A DNA stretch of 64,000 nt from Kluyvera sp040932435. GTDB taxonomy: Bacteria; Pseudomonadota; Gammaproteobacteria; Enterobacterales; Enterobacteriaceae. Within the stretch, counting starts at the first letter, position 1; every line of letters starts with the position of its first letter. Shown piece by piece: positions 25,228 to 34,608 of this stretch. A program made the translations under genes and the position numbers. The notes under the pieces are model-generated. The model ran no database searches. It was not told where the DNA came from and saw only the letters and a list, made by a program, of their open reading frames with translations. The stretch covers positions 496,001 through 560,000 of the forward strand of contig NZ_JBFQGA010000001.1 in the NCBI RefSeq assembly GCF_040932435.1, in the 5' to 3' direction.

Positions 25228-28200
25228 ATGACCGATACCGCCGAGTCCCTTGATCCCCTGCGCTTACCCCTCCTCGGTGAGCGCCTGATTGAAGCCTCAG
25301 CGGGCACCGGAAAAACCTTCACCATAGCCGCACTCTACCTGCGGCTTTTGCTGGGGCTGGGCGGCGAAGCCGCTTATCCTCGGCCGGTAAACGTCGAAGA
25401 GCTGCTGGTGGTAACCTTCACCGAAGCTGCCACCGAAGAGCTGCGCGGGCGCATTCGTAGTAATATTCACGAACTGCGCATCGCCTGCCTGCGTAACGCC
25501 ACCGACAACCCCCTCTATGCCAGCCTGCTGGCAGAAATCGATGACCTGCAACAGGCAGCAAGCGTGCTGCTATTGGCCGAGCGTCAGATGGACGATGCGG
25601 CGGTATTTACCATCCACGGCTTCTGCCAGCGCATGCTCAGCCTTAACGCCTTTGAATCCGGCATGTTGTTTGAGCAGCAACTGATTGAAGACGAATCCCA
25701 ACTGCGCTATCAGGCCTGCGCCGATTTTTGGCGACGCCATTGCTACCCGCTGAGTCGCGATATCGCGCAGGTGATCGTCGAGTCTTGGAAGGGGCCGCAG
25801 GATCTGCTGAAGTCTATCGATCGCTACCTGCAGGGCGAAGCGCCGCAGTTGAAAATGCCGATAAGCGAAACTGAAACGCTGGCGTCGCGGCATCAGAAGA
25901 TCCTGGCGCTCATTACCGAAATAAAGCAGCTGTGGCTGACGCACGTCGGCGAACTGGATGCGTTGCTGGAAAGCTCAGGCATCGACAGGCGTAAATTTAA
26001 CCGCGGCAACCAGGGCAAGTGGATCGACAAAATTAGCAACTGGGCGCAGGAAGAGACGCAAAACTACCAGTTGCCCGATGCGCTGGAAAAATTCAGCCAG
26101 CCCTTCTTGGCCGAGCGAACAAAAGCGGGCGGTGAAGTCCCCACTCATGCTTTATTTAGCGCAATCGAACGGCTACTGGCTTCGCCGCTCACGTTAAACG
26201 ATCTGGTGATTGCCCAAGCGATGGTCGAAATTCGTGAAGCGGTGGCTCGGGAGAAACGTCGTCGCGGTGAGCTGGGCTTTGATGACATGCTCAGCCGTTT
26301 GGACGAAGCCCTGCACGGCGACAGCGGTGATGCGCTGGCTGCCGCCATTCGCCAGCGTTTTCCGGTGGCGATGATCGATGAATTCCAAGATACCGATCCG
26401 CAGCAATACCGTATTTTCCGCCGCATCTGGCGGCAGCAGCCGGATACCGCGTTGCTGTTGATCGGCGATCCCAAACAGGCCATCTATGCTTTTCGCGGGG
26501 CCGATATCTTTACCTACATGCGCGCACGCAGCGACGTCGCCGCCCATTACACTCTCGACACCAACTGGCGTTCAGCGCCGGGGATGGTGGAGAGCGTCAA
26601 CCGCCTGTTTGGGCTAGTCGACAACCCCTTTATGTTCCGCGATATACCGTTTCTGCCGGTAAAATCAGCGGCAAAAAACGCCTCGCTGCGCTTTGAGATA
26701 GACGGTGAAAAACAGCCGGCTATGAATCTCTGGCTGATGCCCGGCGAGGGGGTGAGCGCGGGCGATTATCAAAACGTCATGGCCGAGCAGTGTGCGGCGC
26801 AAATTCGCGACTGGTTAAGCGCGGGTCAGCGCGGCACGGCACTGCTGTGGCGCGGCGATGAGGCTCGCCCGGTGCAGGCATCTGACATTACCGTACTGGT
26901 GCGTAACCGCCAGGAGGCGTCGCTTATCCGTGATGCGCTCAATGCGCTTGCTATCCCATCGGTGTATCTCTCGAATCGCGACAGCGTATTTGAAACCCCG
27001 GAAGCGCAGGAACTGCTGTGGGTACTACAGGCGGTGCTGACGCCGGAGCGGGAAAATACGCTACGCAGTGCGCTGGCAACGGCGATGTTTGGCCTTAACG
27101 CGCGGGATCTCGAACAGCTCAATCAAGATGAAAATGCTTGGGATGCGTTGGTAGAAGAGTTCAGCGAGTATCGTAATATCTGGCAGCGGCGCGGCGTTAT
27201 GCCAATGCTTCGCGCGCTGATGAATGCCCGAAAGCTAGCGGAAAACCTGTTGGCGACCCACGGCGGTGAGCGGCGTTTAACCGATATTCTGCATCTGAGC
27301 GAGCTGCTGCAAGAGGCTGCCACTCAGCTTGAGAGTGAACATGCGCTGGTGCGCTGGCTCAATCAGCAGGTAGCTGAACCGGACACCAACGCTTCCAGCC
27401 AGCAGATGCGGCTGGAGAGCGACAAACACCTTGTGCAGATTGTCACCATTCACAAATCGAAAGGGCTGGAATATCCGCTGGTCTGGCTGCCGTTTATCGC
27501 CCGTTTCCGTAAAGAGAAGCAGGCGTTTTACCACGACCGCGAGTCATTTGCAGCGGTGCTCGATCTCAACGAAAGCGATGAGAGCCTTGAGCTGGCGGAG
27601 GCTGAGCGTCTGGCCGAAGATCTGCGTCTGCTGTACGTTGCCTTAACCCGCGCCGTCTGGCACTGCAGCTTGGGAATTGCGCCATTAACCGCTCGCCGCA
27701 GCGATAAGCCAACCGACACCGAATTGCACCACAGCGCGCCGGGACGGCTGCTGCAAAAAGGCGAGGTGCTGACAGCCGCTGGGCTGGAAACTTGCCTGCG
27801 CGCGCTGTGCGACGAGCATATTGCGCTGACGCTGGTGACACCGCCGGACAATACCCGCTGGCAGCCGGTGCAGGGCGAGATGCCAGAACTGGCTGCGCGT
27901 CAGGTGCTGCGACGGATACTCGATGACTGGCGAGTGACCAGTTATTCCGGCTTACAACAGAGCGGTCACAGCGTGGCGCAGGACCTATTGCCGCGTCTGG
28001 ATATTGACGCCTCTGGCACCGGCGACACGCTGCCGGAAAAGCTGATGACGCCGCATAATTTTCCGCGCGGAGCATCGCCGGGCACCTTCCTGCATAGTCT
28101 GTTTGAAGATCTTGATTTTACCCAGCCGATTGACCCGGCGTGGATGCGCGAAAAACTGCTCAATAACGGCTTTGGTGAAGAGTGGGAACCAGTGCTAACC

Positions 28201-28767
28201 GAATGGATTTCTCAGGTACTGGCGGCTCCGCTGGCGGATACCGGGATATCGCTCAATCAGCTTAGCGCCCGGCAAAAGCAGGTGGAAATGGAGTTTTATC
28301 TGCCTATCGGCAAAGTCCTCGACGCCCGCGCGCTGGATGCGTTAACCCGCCGCTACGACCCGTTATCCGCAGGCTGCCCGGAGCTGGATTTCCGCCAGGT
28401 TCGCGGCATGCTGAAAGGCTTTATCGACCTTGTGTTCCGCCACGATGGGCGCTATTACCTGCTGGACTATAAGTCCAACTATTTGGGTGAAAACGGCGAA
28501 GCCTACACCCAGCAGGCGATGGCGCAGGCGATGCAGTCGCACCGCTATGACCTGCAATATCAGCTGTATAGCCTCGCGCTACATCGCTACCTGCGCCACC
28601 GTATGGCCGATTACGATTACGAGCGTCACTTCGGTGGCGTGATTTACCTGTTCCTACGCGGGGTTGACGGCGAAGCGGGACAGCAGGGCATTTTTGTCAC
28701 CAAACCTGAACCTGCGCTCATTATGGCGATGGATGCCCTGTTTGCTGGAGAGGAATTAAACGCATGA
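25228..28767 (+). CDS. recB: Exodeoxyribonuclease V subunit beta RecB
   Basis: 3'-5' helicase and the sole nuclease of RecBCD; it also loads RecA after Chi. At 1179 residues it is one shorter than E. coli. SF1A motifs: EASAGTGKTFTIAAL (Walker A, near residue 24), MIDEFQDTDPQQY (Walker B, near 380), LIGDPKQAIYAFRG, and HKSKGLEYPLVWLPF (motif V). The C-terminal nuclease has the metal-binding LLDYKSN near residue 1080. It overlaps recD by 4 bases (ATGA), so the two subunits are translationally coupled. Confidence 0.97.
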   Translation: MTDTAESLDPLRLPLLGERLIEASAGTGKTFTIAALYLRLLLGLGGEAAYPRPVNVEELLVVTFTEAATEELRGRIRSNIHELRIACLRNATDNPLYASLLAEIDDLQQAASVLLLAERQMDDAAVFTIHGFCQRMLSLNAFESGMLFEQQLIEDESQLRYQACADFWRRHCYPLSRDIAQVIVESWKGPQDLLKSIDRYLQGEAPQLKMPISETETLASRHQKILALITEIKQLWLTHVGELDALLESSGIDRRKFNRGNQGKWIDKISNWAQEETQNYQLPDALEKFSQPFLAERTKAGGEVPTHALFSAIERLLASPLTLNDLVIAQAMVEIREAVAREKRRRGELGFDDMLSRLDEALHGDSGDALAAAIRQRFPVAMIDEFQDTDPQQYRIFRRIWRQQPDTALLLIGDPKQAIYAFRGADIFTYMRARSDVAAHYTLDTNWRSAPGMVESVNRLFGLVDNPFMFRDIPFLPVKSAAKNASLRFEIDGEKQPAMNLWLMPGEGVSAGDYQNVMAEQCAAQIRDWLSAGQRGTALLWRGDEARPVQASDITVLVRNRQEASLIRDALNALAIPSVYLSNRDSVFETPEAQELLWVLQAVLTPERENTLRSALATAMFGLNARDLEQLNQDENAWDALVEEFSEYRNIWQRRGVMPMLRALMNARKLAENLLATHGGERRLTDILHLSELLQEAATQLESEHALVRWLNQQVAEPDTNASSQQMRLESDKHLVQIVTIHKSKGLEYPLVWLPFIARFRKEKQAFYHDRESFAAVLDLNESDESLELAEAERLAEDLRLLYVALTRAVWHCSLGIAPLTARRSDKPTDTELHHSAPGRLLQKGEVLTAAGLETCLRALCDEHIALTLVTPPDNTRWQPVQGEMPELAARQVLRRILDDWRVTSYSGLQQSGHSVAQDLLPRLDIDASGTGDTLPEKLMTPHNFPRGASPGTFLHSLFEDLDFTQPIDPAWMREKLLNNGFGEEWEPVLTEWISQVLAAPLADTGISLNQLSARQKQVEMEFYLPIGKVLDARALDALTRRYDPLSAGCPELDFRQVRGMLKGFIDLVFRHDGRYYLLDYKSNYLGENGEAYTQQAMAQAMQSHRYDLQYQLYSLALHRYLRHRMADYDYERHFGGVIYLFLRGVDGEAGQQGIFVTKPEPALIMAMDALFAGEELNA

Positions 28768-30602
28768 CGCTGGAACAACGCCTGCTGGAAGCCGTCGAAC
28801 TCAAGCTACTGCGCCCGCTGGACGTCCAGTTTGCGCTGATGGTGGCGCAGAATGAACACCCGGCGGTGATGCTAGCTGCCGCCATGCTCAGCCGTGATAC
28901 CGGCGAAGGGCACGTTTGTCTGCCGCTCTCGCACTTGAATCCCGTGATGCAGCCGAAAGGTCGTAGCCGGGAGCTGTGGCAACAGCTATTTGCCGATGCG
29001 GGAGCGCCCGATGATTGGGCTGCGCTATTGCTGGCTTCACAGGCGGTGAGCGATGGAGAGAGCCCATTGCCGCTGATTTTAAGCGGTGAACGTCTTTACC
29101 TGAACCGGATGTGGCATAACGAACTGACGGTTGCCCGCTTCTTTAGCGACACCCAAGCACCGTTTAGCATTGATGAGCCGCAGCTGACCGCGACGCTAAA
29201 TACGCTATTTCCGCCAAGTTCGACGGTGGACTGGCAAAAGGTTGCCGCCGCCGTGGCGCTCACCCGTCGCATTTCGGTTGTCTCCGGTGGCCCCGGCACA
29301 GGTAAAACCACGACCGTCGCCAAACTGCTGGCGGCGCTGGTGCAAATGGCTGGTGCGCAAAAGTGTCGCATTCGCCTCGCAGCCCCCACAGGGAAGGCAG
29401 CGGCAAGATTAACGGAATCGTTGGGTGCCGCCCTGCGTAAACTGACCCTAACCGGGGAACAAAAGGCGATGCTGCCCACTGAGGCCAGCACGTTGCACCG
29501 CCTGTTAGGCGCGCAGCCCGGAAGTCAGAAGCTGCGCTACCACGCGGATAACCCATTGCATCTCGACGTGCTGGTGGTCGACGAAGCCTCCATGATTGAC
29601 CTGCCGATGATGGCACGGTTGATTGATGCGCTGCCTCCACACGGGCGGGTGATTTTCCTTGGCGATCGTGACCAGCTGGCCTCGGTCGAAGCCGGAGCGG
29701 TGCTCGGGGATATCTGCAGTTGGGTGAATGCGGGCTATACCGCCGAACGTGCGCATGAGCTAAGTCGGTTAACCGGTACCGAGGTGCCGGCTGGGGAAGG
29801 TAATGCGGCGAGCGCACTGCGCGATAGCCTGTGTCTGTTGCGCACTAGCTATCGTTTTGGTCGCGACACCGGTATCGGAACGCTGGCCAGTGCAGTCAAT
29901 CAGGGCGATAAAAAAGCCGTCGCTGAAACCTTTGGCCGCGGATTTAACGATATCGAACTTAAGCCGCAGCGTACAACGGATGACTACGCTGCCATGCTCG
30001 ACGATGCGCGCGCGGGTTACGGGCACTATCTCCAACTGCTGCGTGAACGTGCCGACCCGGCGGTGATTCTATCGGCGTTTGGCGAATATCAGCTACTGTG
30101 CGCCCTGCGTGAAGGGCCTTGGGGTGTTAGCGGGCTGAACACGCAGTTTGAACAACTGCTGACGCGTCATCGACAGATTGTGCCGCAGCGCCATTCGCGC
30201 TGGTATGAAGGCCGCCCGGTGATGATTACCCGCAACGACAGTGCGCTGGGGCTGTTTAACGGCGATATCGGCATTGCGCTAGATCGCGGCCAGGGAATGC
30301 GCGTCTGGTTCCCGATGCCGGATGGCAGCATTAAATCCGTACAGCCAAGCCGCCTGCCGGAGCACGATACCGCCTGGGTAATGACGGTGCACAAATCGCA
30401 GGGATCGGAGTTTACCCACGCAGCGCTAGTTTTGCCTACGCAGATTGTTCCGGTGGTGAGTCGTGAACTGGTTTATACGGCAATCACCCGAGCAAAAGCG
30501 CGTTTGTCGCTGTATGCCGATGAAAACCTGCTGGTGCAGGCCATTGCTACGCGCACCGAACGGCGCAGCGGGCTGTCGGCGATATTTGCTGAGATGAAAT
30601 GA
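28764..30602 (+). CDS. recD: Exodeoxyribonuclease V subunit alpha RecD
   Basis: 5'-3' helicase of RecBCD; it drives the 5' strand and suppresses RecA loading until Chi. The 612 residues compare with 608 in E. coli. SF1B motifs: SGGPGTGKTTTVAKLLA (Walker A, near residue 175), LVVDEASMIDLPMM (Walker B), FLGDRDQLASVEAGAVLGD, and MTVHKSQGSEFTHAALVLP near the end. The start lies in the recB stop region. REPs follow the gene. Confidence 0.97.
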   Translation: MTLEQRLLEAVELKLLRPLDVQFALMVAQNEHPAVMLAAAMLSRDTGEGHVCLPLSHLNPVMQPKGRSRELWQQLFADAGAPDDWAALLLASQAVSDGESPLPLILSGERLYLNRMWHNELTVARFFSDTQAPFSIDEPQLTATLNTLFPPSSTVDWQKVAAAVALTRRISVVSGGPGTGKTTTVAKLLAALVQMAGAQKCRIRLAAPTGKAAARLTESLGAALRKLTLTGEQKAMLPTEASTLHRLLGAQPGSQKLRYHADNPLHLDVLVVDEASMIDLPMMARLIDALPPHGRVIFLGDRDQLASVEAGAVLGDICSWVNAGYTAERAHELSRLTGTEVPAGEGNAASALRDSLCLLRTSYRFGRDTGIGTLASAVNQGDKKAVAETFGRGFNDIELKPQRTTDDYAAMLDDARAGYGHYLQLLRERADPAVILSAFGEYQLLCALREGPWGVSGLNTQFEQLLTRHRQIVPQRHSRWYEGRPVMITRNDSALGLFNGDIGIALDRGQGMRVWFPMPDGSIKSVQPSRLPEHDTAWVMTVHKSQGSEFTHAALVLPTQIVPVVSRELVYTAITRAKARLSLYADENLLVQAIATRTERRSGLSAIFAEMK

Positions 30603-30610
30603 GAGCTGTA

Positions 30611-30699
30611 TTGCCTGATGGCGCTGTGTATATCAGGCCTACAGTCGGTGCGTTGGGGAAGCTATTGTAGGCCGGGTAAGCGCAGCGCCACCCGGCAAA
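30611..30699. repeat. REP units between recD and argA
   Basis: A GCCTGATGGCGCTGTGTATA-type unit at about 30613-30643 and GTAGGCCGGGTAAGCGCAGC...CCCGGCA at about 30668-30699. They separate convergent recD and argA. The second unit has the GGGTAAGCGCAGCGCC variant rather than GGATAAGGCG. Confidence 0.8.
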
Positions 30700-30713
30700 A
30701 TAACGCACTAAGG

Positions 30714-32045
30714 TTAAGCCAGATCGGTCATCAGCACCTTCGACCGCCGCTGATAGTTATATAGCTGCTTTTTACTTTCCGGCAGCAATTCCACATCTAC
30801 CGGCTTAAATCCGCGTTCTTGGAACCAGTGAATGCTGCGCGTCGTCAGCACAAACAGATGATTTAAGCCCATCTGTTTTGCCTGGGCGGCAATACGCTCA
30901 AGCAGCACTTCACCACGCGACGAACTGCGGTAGTCTGGATGAACCGCCACGCAGGCCATCTCGCCAATTTTCTCTTCCGGGAACGGATACAGCGCAGCGC
31001 AAGCGATGGTGGTGTTATCTCGCTGAATAATGGTGAACTTGTCGATCTCCATCTCCAGCTGTTCGCGCGAACGGCGTACCAGAATTCCCTGTTGCTCAAG
31101 CGGGGCAATTAAATCGAGGATCCCGCCGATATCGTTAATGGTTGCGCGGCGAATTTGCTCGGCGCTTTCCATCACAATCTGCGTACCGATACCGTCACGG
31201 GAGAACAGCTCCTGCAACAGCGCGCCATCTTCTTGGTAGCTGATTAAGTGGCTGCGACGTACTCCGCTGCGGCAGGCTTTGACCGCACCACGCAGGAAGC
31301 GCGCGGTGCCGGAGAGATAGTCGCCTTCTTGTTCCAGCTCTTCAATGCGTGCCTGCGCTTCGTTGGGGAAAAGCTCTGGGACAATCTCGCCATCCTCGTT
31401 GTAGACCCCTTGCGATGAGCAAAAGCCAATCATCTTCTCGGCTTTAAGCTTAATCGCCAGTTGGGTAGCTACTTCTTCTGAGGTCAGGTTAAAGCTCTCG
31501 CCGGTTACAGAGACCGCCACCGGCCCCATCAGCACGATTGCGCCGTTGTCGAGCTGGCGGTGAATCGCCTCTTCATCAATACGACGAATACGTCCGCTGT
31601 GGCAGTAGTCGATACCATCGTCCACGCCCAGCGGCTGGGCGATAATAAAGTTGCCGCTCACCACGTTGATGTGCGCACCCTGGAGCGGGGTGTTGTTGAG
31701 GCTCATCGACAGTCGGGCGGTGATATCCAACTGCAGCAGGCCAGCGGCCTGTTTGACCAGTTCCAGCGTTTTGCTGTCGGTTACGCGGATGTGTTTGTGA
31801 TAAGTCGGCTCGTGGTGATGCTCCGCCAGATTGGCGTCAATCTGCGGGCGCGCACCGTAGACCAGCACGAGGCGAATGCCTAAGCTATGGAGCAGGCCAA
31901 TATCGCTGACGATACTGGAAAAGTTTTCATGCTCGATGGCTTCGCCGCCAAGCATGATGACAAACGTCTTCCCCCGGTGGGCGTTAATATAGGGGACGGA
32001 GTGACGAAACCCCTCTACCAGTTCGGTTCTACGTTCCTTCACCAC
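30714..32045 (-). CDS. argA: N-acetylglutamate synthase ArgA
   Basis: First enzyme of arginine synthesis: acetyl-CoA + glutamate to N-acetylglutamate, inhibited by arginine. At 443 residues it equals E. coli. Residues 1-290 form the amino-acid-kinase-like arginine sensor (FVIMLGGEAIEHENF, LVLVYGARPQID). Residues 295-443 form the GNAT catalytic domain (CVAVHPDYRSSSRGEVLLERI with the acetyl-CoA loop). It reads divergently from amiC, with two ArgR boxes just upstream. Confidence 0.97.
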   Translation of the reverse strand: MVKERRTELVEGFRHSVPYINAHRGKTFVIMLGGEAIEHENFSSIVSDIGLLHSLGIRLVLVYGARPQIDANLAEHHHEPTYHKHIRVTDSKTLELVKQAAGLLQLDITARLSMSLNNTPLQGAHINVVSGNFIIAQPLGVDDGIDYCHSGRIRRIDEEAIHRQLDNGAIVLMGPVAVSVTGESFNLTSEEVATQLAIKLKAEKMIGFCSSQGVYNEDGEIVPELFPNEAQARIEELEQEGDYLSGTARFLRGAVKACRSGVRRSHLISYQEDGALLQELFSRDGIGTQIVMESAEQIRRATINDIGGILDLIAPLEQQGILVRRSREQLEMEIDKFTIIQRDNTTIACAALYPFPEEKIGEMACVAVHPDYRSSSRGEVLLERIAAQAKQMGLNHLFVLTTRSIHWFQERGFKPVDVELLPESKKQLYNYQRRSKVLMTDLA

Positions 32046-32060
32046 GGCACAACCCTCAAT

Positions 32061-32096
32061 GCATGATTATTCGTAATTATTGTATTTTTATTCTGT
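32061..32096 (-). promoter_or_regulatory. Tandem ArgR operator upstream of argA
   Basis: Two adjacent 18-base ARG-box-like sequences, GCATGATTATTCGTAATT (32061-32078) and ATTGTATTTTTATTCTGT (32079-32096), 16 bases before the argA start. They resemble the ArgR sites of E. coli argA as I recall them. Arginine-dependent repression is expected. Confidence 0.65.
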
Positions 32097-32274
32097 TTTT
32101 GGCCGAAAAGCAAGCCGGAATTTGCCTAAGTAGTGGAAAACCTCGCGGCCAATTTCGTTGATCCTACGAATGTTTACCCTTTTATAGATGACAGTTTATT
32201 CGCCTTTGGTTAAAGTTTTCGGTCAATCGTATTATGCGTAAACTGAAATTGTTTTTTTTTGCCTGGGATGGAGC

Positions 32275-33525
32275 ATGTCGGGAAGTCAGTCCTTAAGTCG
32301 TCGTCGCCTGTTAAAAGGGGCGGGCGCCATGTGGTTATTGAGCGTGAGTCAGGTGGGGTTTGCTGCCGTTAGTCAGGTGGTGGCCGTGCGCATTTGGCCT
32401 GCGTCCAGCTACACGCGCGTTACGGTAGAATCCAACCGTGTGATCAAGTATCGACAGTTTGCGTTGAGCAATCCCGACCGCATGGTGGTGGATCTCGAAG
32501 GGGTCAACCTGAACTCGGTGCTCAAGGGCATGGGGGCACAAATTCGTGCCGACGATCCCTATATTAAATCGGCACGCGTGGGGCAGTTTGATCCGCAAAC
32601 CGTGCGCATGGTGTTTGAGCTTAAACAAGATGTAAAACCGCAGCTGTTTGCCCTAGCACCGGTGGCCGGTTTTAAAGAACGTCTGGTGATGGATCTCTAC
32701 CCGGTCAACAGCAACGATGTCCAGGATCCGCTTCTGGCGCTGCTGGAAGAGTACAACAAAGACGGCCTCGAAAAGCAGGTGCCACCGGCGCAAAGCGGCC
32801 CGCAGCCGGGCAAAGCCGGGCGCGATCGGCCGATCGTTATCATGCTTGATCCCGGACACGGCGGTGAAGACTCCGGCGCGGTCGGACTTTATAAAACGCG
32901 GGAGAAGGACGTGGTGCTGCAAATTGCCCGTCGCCTGCGCGCGCTGATTGAGAAAGAAGGCAATATGAAAGCCTACATGACGCGCAACGAAGACATTTTT
33001 ATCCCGTTAAGAGTGCGGGTGGCGAAAGCGCAAAAACAGCGCGCCGATCTTTTCGTCTCCATTCATGCGGATGCCTTTACCAGCCGTCAGCCGAGCGGCT
33101 CATCGGTGTTTGCGCTGTCGACCAAAGGGGCCACCAGCACGGCGGCTAAATACCTCGCGCAAACCCAGAACGCCGCCGACTTAGTGGGGGGCGTAAGCAA
33201 AAGTGGCGACCGCTACGTTGATCACACCATGTTTGACATGGTGCAGTCGCTGACCATCACTGACAGCCTGAAATTTGGCAAAGCGGTGCTTAAACGACTG
33301 GGGCAGGTCAACAATCTGCATAAAAATCAGGTGGAGCAGGCCGGCTTTGCAGTACTAAAAGCACCGGATATTCCGTCGATCCTCGTCGAAACGGCGTTTA
33401 TCAGTAACGTCGAAGAGGAACGTAAGTTGAAAACTGCAAAGTTCCAGCAGGAGGTTGCCGAGTCGATCCTTGCCGGGATCAAAGCCTACTTTGCCGACGG
33501 TGCGACGTTGGCAAGGCGCGGATAA
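32275..33525 (+). CDS. amiC: N-acetylmuramoyl-L-alanine amidase AmiC
   Basis: Periplasmic septal amidase that splits daughter-cell murein, activated by NlpD. The N-terminus carries a twin-arginine signal (SRRRLLKGAGAMWLLSVSQV), so it is exported folded by Tat. An AMIN domain (about residues 35-150) targets it to the septum. The amidase_3 domain (about 188-405) has the zinc residues in DPGHGGEDSGAVG, VSIHADAF and LVETAFISN. The 416 residues compare with 417 in E. coli. cobD starts 6 bases after the stop, with no promoter gap. Confidence 0.96.
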   Translation: MSGSQSLSRRRLLKGAGAMWLLSVSQVGFAAVSQVVAVRIWPASSYTRVTVESNRVIKYRQFALSNPDRMVVDLEGVNLNSVLKGMGAQIRADDPYIKSARVGQFDPQTVRMVFELKQDVKPQLFALAPVAGFKERLVMDLYPVNSNDVQDPLLALLEEYNKDGLEKQVPPAQSGPQPGKAGRDRPIVIMLDPGHGGEDSGAVGLYKTREKDVVLQIARRLRALIEKEGNMKAYMTRNEDIFIPLRVRVAKAQKQRADLFVSIHADAFTSRQPSGSSVFALSTKGATSTAAKYLAQTQNAADLVGGVSKSGDRYVDHTMFDMVQSLTITDSLKFGKAVLKRLGQVNNLHKNQVEQAGFAVLKAPDIPSILVETAFISNVEEERKLKTAKFQQEVAESILAGIKAYFADGATLARRG

Positions 33526-33531
33526 GCCGGC

Positions 33532-34608
33532 GTGTCTTTGCTAAAGAGCGCCCACGGCGGCAATATTCGCGAAGCGGCGGCACTGCTTGGCGTTGATGCC
33601 GATACGCTGCTGGATTTCAGCGCCAACATCAATCCGCTGGGGATGCCAGCAGGCCTTAAACAGGCGATTATCGACAATCTTAACTGCGTCGAGCGTTACC
33701 CCGACGTCGACTATCAGCAACTGCATCAGGCGCTGGCGGCGCATCACGGTGTTCCTGCGTCGTGGTGTCTGGCGGGCAATGGTGAAACCGAATCGATTTT
33801 TACCCTCGTCCACGGTTTGAAGCCGCGCCGGGCGATGGTCATTGCACCGGGATTTGCTGAGTATCGCCGGGCGCTGGAAACCCTCGATTGTGAAATAGAG
33901 ACCTTTGCCCTGCGCGAAGAAGACGGCTGGCAGCTGACCGAGCGGATTTTGCCGGCGCTGACGGCAGATCTCGACTGCCTGTTCCTGTGCACGCCAAATA
34001 ATCCCACCGGGCTAATGCCGGAGCGCGCGCTGCTGGATGCCATCGCTGAGCGCTGTCGGACGCTCAATATCGCGCTTATTCTCGACGAAGCGTTTATCGA
34101 TTTTATGACCGACGAGCCAGGTTTTATTCCGCAGCTAGGACAAAATCCGCACATTTGGGTGCTGCGATCGCTGACCAAGTTCTACGCCATTCCCGGCCTG
34201 CGTTTGGGTTATTTGCTTAACGGTGATGAGCAAGCGGTGGCGCGTCTGCGCAAGCATCAGATGCCGTGGTCAATCAACGCTTTTGCTGCGCTGGCGGGAG
34301 TCAGCGTGCTTAACGACCGCGACTACCAGCAGACCACCCTGGGCTGGCTGGCACGAGAAGGTCAGCATTTGTATCAGGCGCTGGGGGAAATTGACGGATT
34401 GACCGTCTATCCGGGGCGAGCGAACTATCTGTTTTTACGCTGCGAACGGGCGGATGTTGATCTGCAATACGCGTTACTGCAACAGCACATACTGATTCGC
34501 AGCTGCGCCAACTATCCGGGGCTGGACGGGCGCTACTTCCGCGTCGCGGTACGGAGCAAAATCGAAAACCAGCGGCTGCTGGCGGCAATGCGTCAGGTGC
34601 TAAGCTGA
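33532..34608 (+). CDS. cobD: L-threonine-O-3-phosphate decarboxylase CobD
   Basis: PLP enzyme that makes (R)-1-amino-2-propanol O-phosphate, the linker of cobalamin, from L-threonine phosphate. At 358 residues it is close to Salmonella CobD (364). The fold-type I signature is clear: SANINPLG, CTPNNPTGLMPE, ILDEAFIDF and SLTKFYAIPGLRLGY with the PLP-binding Lys. The start is GTG at 33532, only 6 bases after amiC, so it may be read from the amiC transcript. The 3' end overlaps convergent pduX by 16 bases. Together with PduX and CbiB it forms the aminopropanol arm of B12 synthesis. Confidence 0.93.
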   Translation: MSLLKSAHGGNIREAAALLGVDADTLLDFSANINPLGMPAGLKQAIIDNLNCVERYPDVDYQQLHQALAAHHGVPASWCLAGNGETESIFTLVHGLKPRRAMVIAPGFAEYRRALETLDCEIETFALREEDGWQLTERILPALTADLDCLFLCTPNNPTGLMPERALLDAIAERCRTLNIALILDEAFIDFMTDEPGFIPQLGQNPHIWVLRSLTKFYAIPGLRLGYLLNGDEQAVARLRKHQMPWSINAFAALAGVSVLNDRDYQQTTLGWLAREGQHLYQALGEIDGLTVYPGRANYLFLRCERADVDLQYALLQQHILIRSCANYPGLDGRYFRVAVRSKIENQRLLAAMRQVLS